A DNA stretch of 64,000 nucleotides from Winogradskyella echinorum (GTDB taxonomy: Bacteria; Bacteroidota; Bacteroidia; Flavobacteriales; Flavobacteriaceae). This document shows positions 1 through 7,693 of the stretch, one piece after another; the first letter of the stretch is position 1, and the number at the start of each line of letters is the position of its first letter. The notes below the pieces were generated by a model, which was not told where the DNA came from, did no database searches, and worked only from the letters and a program-made list of their open reading frames with translations. The stretch is from positions 248,001-312,000 of the forward strand of contig NZ_JACOQD010000001.1 in NCBI RefSeq assembly GCF_014297365.1, given 5' to 3'. The translations under genes and the position numbers were made by a program.

Positions 1-121
1 TGGAATTAAGGTTTTGTGAACTTATACCCTTATAGTTTATAAGCGTGAGTACGACATCGAACTCACTGGTTTCAATAGCTTGTTCAAATAATTGTTCAAT
101 TTCTTTTACTGCGTGTAACAT
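1..121 (-). CDS. Partial hypothetical protein, cut by window edge
   Basis: An open frame runs on the minus strand from an ATG at 121 to the first base of the window without a stop. It gives about 40 residues beginning MLHAVKEIEQLFEQ, an acidic helical-looking start. I do not recognise the family. It is divergent from the SMC-type operon that follows, with about 300 bases between. Only the N-terminus is visible, so whether this is a real gene rests on the open frame and the clean ATG alone. Confidence 0.35.
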   Translation of the reverse strand, partial: MLHAVKEIEQLFEQAIETSEFDVVLTLINYKGISSQNLNS

Positions 122-421
122 AATGGATTGCAAATCTTAATGTCATAAGATAACAAGGAATACTATAATAATCTTAATTTTTATGCTTAGTCAGACGCCT
201 ATCATAATGAATTTCTTTTAACTTAGTAAGCTTAAAATCATTAAAATTAACCAATTATAGATTTCGATTTAACAGACATACACTCATCATACTCCAGCTT
301 AATACCTAAAAAAGTTGAGGGCATAACGATTTATCTTTTACACAAAAAAGTTATTGAAAAGCAAATCGATAAACATTTTAGTTATAAAGAAATAGAGAGA
401 TGTATAAAAGAAGCATCTGAG
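122..421. other. Intergenic region upstream of the SMC-type operon
   Basis: About 300 bases of AT-rich DNA lie between the divergent partial gene and the first SMC-operon gene. I see no convincing TAnnTTTG promoter, tRNA or terminator. In the frame of the downstream gene, codons stay open from 251 (after a TAA at 248-250) to 421, but contain no ATG, GTG or other TTG. The start of the next gene is therefore uncertain, and an upstream truncation or a non-canonical start is possible. Confidence 0.5.
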
Positions 422-1633
422 TTGGACTTAAAGGCTACACCTCATACGGATGCAATTGTAAATGGTTTACTAAAATACTATTTAGAACATCCCAGAGAGG
501 AACGTTTTAAATACGCATTGACTGATTTTGCGCAAAAGTTTATAAAACTCATAGATAACAGGCTTTATAGTCCTTATGCTAAATTCCCCTTACGTGATAC
601 ATTCAAAAAGCTTGCAGATTTCGAAGCTATTGAAATTATTACTATAGATGATTTTAATAGGTGGTACGAATTTAATTTTGAAGGAAACAGTGGCACCGTA
701 ATCCTTGACCATTTAGAATCACTTAAAGACTATGTAAACAGAGCTATCGAAGAGCTTAATGCATATATTAACCAAGATGAGGACTCAGCGCTTGAAACAG
801 CTGAAAATGTTTCAGTTTTATTTGAAAAAATCACAGCTAAAAGTGATGAAATAAAAGACACGTTGCTCATAAGTAATAGGCTAGACGAGGAAATAGAAAA
901 AGTAGTCACTTATTTTCTTGAGAGGAAAAATAGCCTACCTGATTTTAAAACGAACGAACAACGCGAAACGCATAAAGTTTTTAAGGAAGACTATAATACG
1001 TCTGTATCGATAAAAAAGAAGGTAGATGAATTTTTTGTCGAAGTAGAATATAAATTAGGTCAGCTTTTAGATAGGTCTGCATATGCAAGTACGCAGCTAA
1101 TTACTGTTCAAGATAACTTTAAAAACAAATCTGTAATTAGAGTAAATTTAAAGCGATTTTTAAAATTCACATTGGAACAAGCAAGCTTTTCAAAAAAAGA
1201 AGGTGTCAAACTACCTGTGATATTCCCCATCAAGTCTATGGTAGCTGAGCGTTTTAAACACATTGGGCTTGAATATTACGAAGAATTTGGAATCCAAAAG
1301 AGCTATGTGATTAAGCCTCAGATCAATCAGAAACATCTGAACTCGCAGATGCTTAAACTTAATGAAGAATTAACTAGACAAGAAAATACTGCAAAATGGA
1401 TTAGTCATTTTAAAGAGCGTTTGCTTCAGAATGAAGAAATCGATTTTAGTAAACATTTTTATGATATCGCTGCAAAAGAGAAAGACTCCCTTATTGCACT
1501 TAAGGTGGGATTTGAACTTATAGCATTTGCGAGGCAAGATAATGAGTACAAAATTGAAATTGATAGAGAATTACCAGAGTCCTCAAAATCAGAAAATATA
1601 GCATTATGGAAGATGAAAATAATAAAAAGATAA
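422..1633 (+). CDS. Kleisin-like/JetA-position subunit of a Wadjet/MksFEB-like SMC system
   Basis: This 403-residue soluble, highly charged, largely helical protein is the first gene of a tight operon that ends in an SMC-type ATPase. In MksF-MksE-MksB and JetA-JetB-JetC systems, the first gene is the kleisin-type subunit that links the ATPase heads; length and order fit, but I see no diagnostic motif. The only normal start in the frame is TTG at 422, and 57 further open codons lie upstream, so the N-terminus is uncertain. The gene overlaps the next one by 28 bases, which suggests translational coupling. Assignment is by position and architecture, not by recognised sequence. Confidence 0.5.
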   Translation: MDLKATPHTDAIVNGLLKYYLEHPREERFKYALTDFAQKFIKLIDNRLYSPYAKFPLRDTFKKLADFEAIEIITIDDFNRWYEFNFEGNSGTVILDHLESLKDYVNRAIEELNAYINQDEDSALETAENVSVLFEKITAKSDEIKDTLLISNRLDEEIEKVVTYFLERKNSLPDFKTNEQRETHKVFKEDYNTSVSIKKKVDEFFVEVEYKLGQLLDRSAYASTQLITVQDNFKNKSVIRVNLKRFLKFTLEQASFSKKEGVKLPVIFPIKSMVAERFKHIGLEYYEEFGIQKSYVIKPQINQKHLNSQMLKLNEELTRQENTAKWISHFKERLLQNEEIDFSKHFYDIAAKEKDSLIALKVGFELIAFARQDNEYKIEIDRELPESSKSENIALWKMKIIKR

Positions 1634-2289
1634 AACACAATTTTACTTTTTTAGAAAATTCTGATGTACAAGAGCACTTTGCAGACTTAAACATAGAATT
1701 ACTCTCTGGAAGACACATACAGAAAGACCGTTTCTATCTATATAAATTACTTAAAGATTATTATAACGAGTTATCATTCTATTATGAAAAACTCTATGGT
1801 CTTGAGCTGATAATAGAAACCAGAGAGAATTCTAAATACTATTATGTTGACTATCCGGAAGATTCCAAAGGAGCACTTTCTCATACTTCTCGCCACAAAA
1901 AATTAACTCCAAAACAAACATTAGTAGGCATTATTTTACTCAATATGTATTACGAGAAATATTTTGAAAATAAAAAAGAAGTACGTTTCGTTGATATAAA
2001 AAAGGAGATTAAAGAAAGTGACAATAACATTTTGTACAAAAAACTTTTCTTCAATAAAGTGCAAGATGATTATACTGAGGGAGACTGGTCTATTAAAGTG
2101 ATTAAGCCGTTTAAGAGTGTTTTAAGGGACTTTAATAAGTTAGGTTGGATTACTAACTTAGGCATTGAAGATGGTGAAGAAATTCATTTTGAATTGAGAG
2201 AGCCCATAATCAGATTCCAAAAACTATATGAAGATGAAATTACAAACTTCACTCAATTCAGTGAGAAATACCTTAGTCAGATCCAATGA
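1606..2289 (+). CDS. MksE/JetB-like accessory subunit of an SMC system
   Basis: This 227-residue charged protein lies between the kleisin-position gene and the SMC ATPase gene. It overlaps the former by 28 bases and the latter by an ATGA. In Wadjet/MksBEF systems the second gene encodes a roughly 200-residue winged-helix (KITE-type) protein that binds the kleisin, and size and place match that. A C-terminal stretch around residues 165-205 (KSVLRDFNKLGWI, then EEIHFELREPIIRF) resembles the strand-rich wing of such proteins. That is inference; no catalytic motif is expected or seen. Confidence 0.5.
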   Translation: MEDENNKKIKHNFTFLENSDVQEHFADLNIELLSGRHIQKDRFYLYKLLKDYYNELSFYYEKLYGLELIIETRENSKYYYVDYPEDSKGALSHTSRHKKLTPKQTLVGIILLNMYYEKYFENKKEVRFVDIKKEIKESDNNILYKKLFFNKVQDDYTEGDWSIKVIKPFKSVLRDFNKLGWITNLGIEDGEEIHFELREPIIRFQKLYEDEITNFTQFSEKYLSQIQ

Positions 2290-4478
2290 TAGAATATCCA
2301 AGAATTTTTTCCTTATCCACAGTCGGAGTTAGACAGCATTACAATCAGGACTATTTACTACATCGTGTAAGAACGGATTTTACCGGAAACAATGGTATCG
2401 GTAAATCATTAATCGCAGATTTATTTCAACTCATTTTTATAGGTCAAAAGAGCAAAATAAATTTTGGAACAGAAAGTTTCAAAAATAAAGACAGGCACAT
2501 ACACACTTTACCTTACAAAACTGACGATGCCTATGTATTTATCCACATAGAATTTAAGGAAGGAGAGTTTATAACTATAGGAACCAATATTGGTAATAAG
2601 CGCAGTAGGCCATTAAAATCCTTTTGGATTCTCAATCAGGCATACAATGAAAATGATAAAAAAGAACTCGAAGCACTTTCTCTAAATGCTGATCAGCTAG
2701 CTTATAGCAAAGATTTTTTGAAAGATGGTCATTTCCTACCTATACAGCAGCTTGCAAAACACTTAAGAAATAATAAAAAGGGCTACTTAAAATCCTTTAC
2801 AGACTTAGATGATAAAAAAGATTACTATGAGTTTTTATATAAAAATGAATTAATTCCTATTAATCTTGCCATCAATGAAAACCTTGACGCTTTCGCGAAA
2901 GTGATACAATCCTTTTCAAAAGCTAATTCATTAGATACCGAAAGCGATAAAATCTTAAAAGATTTCTTATTTGAAAATAGCCTTGAAACACTACAGTCCA
3001 AATACAAGTCGAACAAAGAGAAACTAGAAAAACTTATAGATGAGTACAATGAGCTTGATGAAGATATAAAAACGATTGAGCTCAAACAAAAAGTATTGGG
3101 CAACCTAAAAGAGCTACAGCTACTAAAAGATACGGCGCAGATAAATTATCTCACTGCAACGTATCATTTGAACTATGAGAGCTATGAAAAAGTTGCTTCT
3201 GAATATGATTCAACAGAAAAAAAGATCAAGGACGAAACAAATAAAATCGATATACTCAAAAAGGCACTTCCAGAAGTAAAAAAAGAAATGAAATCAATGG
3301 AAGAAGAACATCAATCCTTTTCCAAAGCCCTTAAACCTTTCAATGAGTATAAGGATGTTTTAAAAGAAAGATCGCAACAATTAAAAAACCTTGACGCGCT
3401 TCAAAAAATAGAGCTGCCTACTATTGATCATTCCAATATTTATGACATAAATATCGATAACTATGGTAACGACTTAATTATTGAAAAAATCGAAAATTTA
3501 AACGGCGTAATAGATAAATATGAAAGTATAGAAAATTTAAGAAGTAAAACTCAATCACAAATTGAAAAAATAGACCTCTATAAGTCCGAAAAGAATAAGA
3601 GCTTGGATGAATTGCAAACACTACATCGAATTTTAGATGCTGGTGATGAAGGTTCATTAATAGCTCAAATCGTAAAAGAAGGGAATAATTTGACGAAAGC
3701 ACAAGAAACCGTTCTATTTGGATTACTTAAAAAAGTGTCTTGGAAAGAACCTGATAACCCAATAAGGGACTCGCAATTTACAACTGACATCACTCTGATA
3801 GAAGAAGCAAATATTAGAGAAGATAAAGTCAATTCTGGTTACTGGTTTAAGGTCGGCAAACTACAGACTTTTGTCCCTTACTCTGAAGAAAATCAAATTT
3901 TTGCAGACACTTCTGAAATGAAGGATGCTAAAGCTAAAAAACAGATAGCATTAAATAATGAAATTGCATCGATTCAAGCCGAACTTATAGAGATTCAGAA
4001 ATTTGAGCAGGGAGATTCCTATGATTCATCTTTGATTGAGGCTTTAAAGAATATTAATAAAGATTTGAAAGATTTTTCTCTTTATGAATCCTCGAAAGAA
4101 GGGATGAGTATATCAAAAAAACTTGCTTCAAAAATCACAAAAGATAAGGATAGTCTCACTGCCTCATTTAATGTGCTAGAAAATCTAAGATTACAAATAC
4201 CGATTCTAATTACAGATGAAGATATTGATGTTCAATTATCTTCCTTTTCTAAACAAGTATCAAGTAAATATTCAGATTATCAAAGGCTAGAATCAAAGCA
4301 TAAGACATCTAAAGGGACAATAAAACAAAAGGAGGAAAATTTAGAAACTTTAGGAAAACTTCTATCATCCTTAAAAAAAGATAGTAAAGAGACTAAAGTA
4401 AAATTTGAAAATTCTCTTGATTCTTTCAAAAAGCAGTTTAGTGAACTGAATATAGAAGAACTGGAATTACTACATTAG
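2286..4478 (+). pseudogene. SMC-type ATPase (JetC/MksB-like), C-terminally truncated by an IS
   Basis: The N-terminus carries an SMC/ABC-type Walker A, GNNGIGKS at residues 34-41. From about residue 240 it is dominated by coiled coil, with a non-coiled hinge-like part near 460-545. JetC/MksB proteins fold back so that the ABC signature and Walker B lie in a C-terminal half-head. Here the frame stops after 730 residues, still in the returning coil, at a TAG directly beside the IS3 inverted repeat (from 4479). Signature, Walker B and the whole second half-head are absent, and they do not resume after the IS. No JetD/MksG-type gene follows. I infer a broken gene and an inactive system, unless the rest lies elsewhere. 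Confidence 0.8.
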
Positions 4479-4495
4479 ACTAGACATTAAGTTGA
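4479..4495 (+). repeat. Left terminal inverted repeat of the IS3 element
   Basis: ACTAGACATTAAGTTGA pairs with the complement of 5715-5731 at 14 of 17 positions. It begins directly after the premature stop of the SMC gene. Confidence 0.8.
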
Positions 4496-4529
4496 GAGAA
4501 TTTGTTTGCTAGTTATTATTTTAGCAATT

Positions 4530-4844
4530 ATGAGAAGTAAAGCAAAACATTACACATTAGAATTTAAGCAAAAAGCTGTAGAACTAAGTTATGCCAAAGA
4601 CAATGTAAGGCAAGTATGTGAAGACTTAGACATTATTCCATCCGTGCTTTATCGATGGCGAAAAGAGTTAAAAGACTACGGTAAAAACAGTTTTCCAGGT
4701 CGAGGTAAGCCCAAAATGACTGATGAAGAAAAGGAGATAGACCGTTTACGAAAAGCTTTAAAAGAAGCTGAATTAGAGCGTGATATTTTAAAAAAGGCGA
4801 TTGGCATCTTCTCCGTGAGCGACAAGAAAAATATAGGTTTATAA
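4530..4844 (+). CDS. IS3-family transposase OrfA
   Basis: This 104-residue protein has an N-terminal helix-turn-helix of the HTH_Tnp_1 type (YTLEFKQKAVELSY, then IPSVLYRWRKEL) and a C-terminal leucine-zipper-like helix. I take the ATG at 4530 (MRSKAKHYT), the usual family start, rather than the ATG at 4506. Near its end the run AAAAAAG (4790-4796) is a classic A-AAA-AAG slippery heptamer. A -1 shift there leads into an uninterrupted frame through to orfB, giving the OrfAB transposase. Confidence 0.93.
   Translation: MRSKAKHYTLEFKQKAVELSYAKDNVRQVCEDLDIIPSVLYRWRKELKDYGKNSFPGRGKPKMTDEEKEIDRLRKALKEAELERDILKKAIGIFSVSDKKNIGL
4790..4796 (+). other. Programmed -1 frameshift site (A6G)
   Basis: AAAAAAG lies in the orfA frame as A-AAA-AAG. 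After a -1 slip the frame reads KKGDWHLLRERQEKYRF and continues open through the orfB ATG at 4856. This is how IS3 elements make the fused transposase. Confidence 0.85.
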
Positions 4845-4855
4845 AACAACACCTT

Positions 4856-5710
4856 ATGAGGTTTCCTGTTGAGGCGATGTGCAAAGTATTAAAAGTAAGT
4901 AAAAGCGGTTATTATTTCTGGTTACGATCGGGGCCAAGTAAGTTGTGGATAGAAAACCAAAAGATAAGCTCTCTTATTAAAACCATATTTGATGTTAGTT
5001 TTCAAAGCTATGGTGCTCCAAGGATAAAATCAGAGTTGGAAGCATTAGGGTATAAGGTATCTAAACCTAGAGTAGCCCGTATTATGCGAGCTAATTATTT
5101 ATTTGCTAAAAGAAAGCGGAGGTTTAAAACAACCACGGAGAGTAGCCACAATTATCCAATAGCTCCTAATTTACTCAACCAATGCTTTGATGTTAAGCAG
5201 AAAAACCAAGTTTGGGTAAGTGATATCACTTATATTCAGACCAAACAAGGCTGGTTATACCTCACTGTAATTATTGATTTATTTAACAGAAAAGTGGTTG
5301 GATGGTCTTTAAGTGAAGACCTCACTGCAGACAACACTATTGTAAGAGCTTGGAATATGGCTATAAAGAACACAACTTTGCTGGAACCTCTGATTTTTCA
5401 TTCTGATAGAGGTATACAATATGCTAGTCAAAAATTCACCTCTATCATTAAAAACTATGATGGCCTAGTTAAGCAATCTATGAGTCGTAAAGGAAACTGT
5501 TGGGATAACGCGGTGGCAGAATCCTTTTTTAAATCCTTAAAAGTAGAATGGGTATATAGGCACAATTATAAACGAAAATCTGAAGCTGAATTATCTATCT
5601 TTCAGTGGATAGAAACATGGTACAATAATAAACGAAGACATTCCTTTTTAGGGAACAAAACTATCAAAGAATTTGAATTAGATATGTATAATCATGAACT
5701 AGCAGCTTAG
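4856..5710 (+). CDS. IS3-family transposase OrfB, DDE integrase core
   Basis: This 284-residue protein has an N-terminal HTH_21-type segment (SYGAPRIKSEL) and an RNase H-like integrase core. The catalytic triad is visible: D123 in VWVSDITYI, D184 in FHSDRGIQYAS and E222 in NAVAESFFKSLK. The core and C-terminal WYNNKRRHS motif are intact, so the transposase is probably active. Its frame is open upstream to the slippery site in orfA, so the native product is probably the OrfAB fusion rather than OrfB alone. Confidence 0.95.
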   Translation: MRFPVEAMCKVLKVSKSGYYFWLRSGPSKLWIENQKISSLIKTIFDVSFQSYGAPRIKSELEALGYKVSKPRVARIMRANYLFAKRKRRFKTTTESSHNYPIAPNLLNQCFDVKQKNQVWVSDITYIQTKQGWLYLTVIIDLFNRKVVGWSLSEDLTADNTIVRAWNMAIKNTTLLEPLIFHSDRGIQYASQKFTSIIKNYDGLVKQSMSRKGNCWDNAVAESFFKSLKVEWVYRHNYKRKSEAELSIFQWIETWYNNKRRHSFLGNKTIKEFELDMYNHELAA

Positions 5711-5714
5711 TCAT

Positions 5715-5731
5715 TCAACTAATTGTCCAGT
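5715..5731 (-). repeat. Right terminal inverted repeat of the IS3 element
   Basis: Read on the minus strand this is ACTGGACAATTAGTTGA. It matches the left repeat except at three positions and lies 5 bases after the orfB stop. Confidence 0.8.
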
Positions 5732-5781
5732 TTTTTGTTGCAAGTCCAAACTTTCATTTTAAGTTCAGGGATATTGATTGA

Positions 5782-6933
5782 TTAAATATATAAGGAAGTT
5801 ATTTTATCAATAGATGTCTTTGTAAAGCTGTTATTATTCCAGATATTCTTTATGAGACTAGAAGAAAAGTTTTTCTCTTTGTTATATTTCACAAGTGTTT
5901 CAAGAGCTTCTAACCACTCTGGAGCTTCACTCGCTAAAAATCCATTTTCTCCATTGTTAATCCATTTCTTAACTGGATAGTGAGATGATGCAATTACAGG
6001 AATCCCAAACGTTGAAAGCTCCATAAAAAGCTGATGGTTTTGATGCCTATTAAAAAGACATTCTAAAGCAGGTAGTAAAACTCCATCGAGTTGTAAGCTG
6101 TTCAACTTTTCAAAATAATCTAAGAATGAAACGGTAGGATGTATTTCTACTTTATAATCTTTAAAAAGTTTTTCTACTTCCCATACAGAATAGGGCTTCC
6201 CGAAGTAAATAAACTCAATTTGATCTCCAAAAGTTTTTCTCATTTTAAAAAGAACTTCCTTAAGAGATAGCAAGTCTTCTTCGGTTGGTTTTATCAAACC
6301 TATACGCAGTTTCTTAGATGCGTTTTTAGATAATGGTGGCATTTCTTCATAGCCATATCTCGAAACTAAACTGGGAAGGTATTGCACAAATGTATTTGCA
6401 TTTTCTAAGCGGTTGTCAATGAATCGCTGCAAGAACTTTTGAAAAGTTTCATTTGCAACAGTCACGATATCCATGAGACCCAAATTATTTTCAAGACTCT
6501 TTAGCTTTTCTGTTTTCAGCTTTCGCGAAAGCGGAATTGAAACAGGTATTGCAAAATAATTTCTGTCTAAATCCATTACCAATTGAACCGAGGGATTAAG
6601 CGTTTTAATGGCCTGCATCAAATAGCTGACATCACTAAACAGTGAAGGGAAAATAATGTAATCTGCCCAGGCAATTAAACGCTCATCCAGCTGATTTACA
6701 AAATCAGAGAGCTTCCTCGAGAAGTCATTAGTCTCGATACTGGTAATAATCGCCTTATGCGTATCTGTTTTATTGATTTCTAATGCAGGTGTTATCATCC
6801 TGTAATAACCTGTCGCATTGAGTTTGGGACTCACATAAAGCAGATGAATTTTATCATCTGCCTCTATGTTATATCGCTTGTCAAAAATGTTTTTAGGATT
6901 GAGCCTTGTTTGTAATTCTTTGATTGTCCTCAT
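5782..6933 (-). CDS. Glycosyltransferase, GT-B/GT4-like
   Basis: This 383-residue soluble protein begins with a Rossmann-like segment (IHLLYVSPKLNATGYYRM). Its second half is typical of GT4-type GT-B enzymes: FMELSTFGIPVIAS followed by NGENGFLAS, around residues 305-335, where nucleotide-sugar-binding residues lie. It has no signal peptide or membrane segment. It is the last gene of a four-gene minus-strand operon; its ATG overlaps the stop of the preceding gene (TAATG), implying translational coupling. The acceptor is unknown; protein, DNA or surface glycans are all possible. The palindrome GCTTTCGCGAAAGC lies inside it at 6519-6532. Confidence 0.65.
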   Translation of the reverse strand: MRTIKELQTRLNPKNIFDKRYNIEADDKIHLLYVSPKLNATGYYRMITPALEINKTDTHKAIITSIETNDFSRKLSDFVNQLDERLIAWADYIIFPSLFSDVSYLMQAIKTLNPSVQLVMDLDRNYFAIPVSIPLSRKLKTEKLKSLENNLGLMDIVTVANETFQKFLQRFIDNRLENANTFVQYLPSLVSRYGYEEMPPLSKNASKKLRIGLIKPTEEDLLSLKEVLFKMRKTFGDQIEFIYFGKPYSVWEVEKLFKDYKVEIHPTVSFLDYFEKLNSLQLDGVLLPALECLFNRHQNHQLFMELSTFGIPVIASSHYPVKKWINNGENGFLASEAPEWLEALETLVKYNKEKNFSSSLIKNIWNNNSFTKTSIDKITSLYI

Positions 6934-7205
6934 TACGTAGTTTCAAGTGATTTCTCAATGCCTTCATAAAACTTGGCGATACGCTGTCCAGTTGTTTTGT
7001 CATATATCTCAATGGTACCAGCCAGCGGACCATATTGTTTTATCTTTTTTCTGAAACGTTCCATACCAGTTTCTTTGCTGCGTGTTCTTGACAATTTATG
7101 CTTCCAATCTATTGAATACATTGTTCTTACGTTACCGTCTTTAAACCAGACAATCATTTTTGTAAATGAATCTTGTCCTAGTTTCCATCCTTTACTTTGT
7201 GCCAT
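6933..7205 (-). CDS. Small conserved-looking protein of unknown function
   Basis: This 90-residue basic protein (MAQSKGWKLGQDSFTKMI) is rich in Lys, Arg and aromatic residues and is probably a small globular domain. I do not recognise it. Both neighbours overlap it through TAATG junctions: the upstream 161-residue gene's stop overlaps its start, and its own stop overlaps the glycosyltransferase start. This coupling makes it very likely a real gene and suggests that it works with the glycosyltransferase or the upstream proteins. Confidence 0.7.
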   Translation of the reverse strand: MAQSKGWKLGQDSFTKMIVWFKDGNVRTMYSIDWKHKLSRTRSKETGMERFRKKIKQYGPLAGTIEIYDKTTGQRIAKFYEGIEKSLETT

Positions 7206-7690
7206 TATTTGAAATATTTAATTAGTGAATTAAGTGGGATTTGTTTGATGAACTCTTCATTTTGAAAAGCCCTAACCTGGACTTTATCGTCCTTGAGATG
7301 AATCCAAATACGGACGCTTTCTTCATCAATGCGATTCGCTTCTGCAAACTCTTTCAGGTATTGTTTGATGCTGAAGGCTACTTTATTTTGTACGTTATCC
7401 AATTGTGCCAATTGCTCTTCCATAAAGAAATATGTGAGCTCTTGTGTAGGTATAGCGCTTACAGGTTTACTTTGGTTATAGAGAAATGAGCGTATGATGT
7501 GATCTTTTTGAAAAATCCTGATGTAGAGTCGATCCTTTGGAATTTGAAGTCTGTTGGAAATGTAGTTGGTGCGGTTAGTGATATTTTTAGTTACCATCTT
7601 TTCGTAACCAAAAATATCAACCGTCAAATCGGTTAATGCACCTTTGAGTTTTTTGCTCAAAGACGCATCATTTTTTTTAAATGGGTTCAT
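7205..7690 (-). CDS. Unknown protein with two similar halves, mobile-element operon
   Basis: This 161-residue protein is not a family I can name. Two stretches resemble each other: RLYIRIFQKDHIIRSFL around residues 54-70, and VRIWIHLKDDKVQVRAF around 126-142. Both are strand-rich and followed by a short helix (QELTYFFMEE and LNSLIKYF), which suggests an internal duplication of a small alpha/beta unit. It lies 3 bases after the winged-helix gene and overlaps the next gene by a TAATG, so it belongs to the same transcription unit. Confidence 0.65.
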   Translation of the reverse strand: MNPFKKNDASLSKKLKGALTDLTVDIFGYEKMVTKNITNRTNYISNRLQIPKDRLYIRIFQKDHIIRSFLYNQSKPVSAIPTQELTYFFMEEQLAQLDNVQNKVAFSIKQYLKEFAEANRIDEESVRIWIHLKDDKVQVRAFQNEEFIKQIPLNSLIKYFK

Positions 7691-7693
7691 TTT

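Larger units (their letters stand above)
4479..5731 (+). mobile_element. IS3-family insertion sequence
   Basis: The element is about 1.25 kb. Imperfect terminal inverted repeats are visible: ACTAGACATTAAGTTGA at 4479-4495, and the complement of ACTGGACAATTAGTTGA at 5715-5731. Inside lie orfA and orfB with a -1 programmed frameshift, the standard IS3 layout. The 3-base flanks (TAG on the left, TTT on the right) do not match, so I see no target duplication. The neighbouring SMC gene also does not resume on the far side. Both observations suggest a deletion or recombination next to the IS. Exact tips could be a few bases further out. Confidence 0.9.

Noticed and set aside
422..4478. Complete, working Wadjet system
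   Set aside because: The ATPase lacks its C-terminal half-head and no JetD-like gene is present, so the operon as seen cannot encode a full system.
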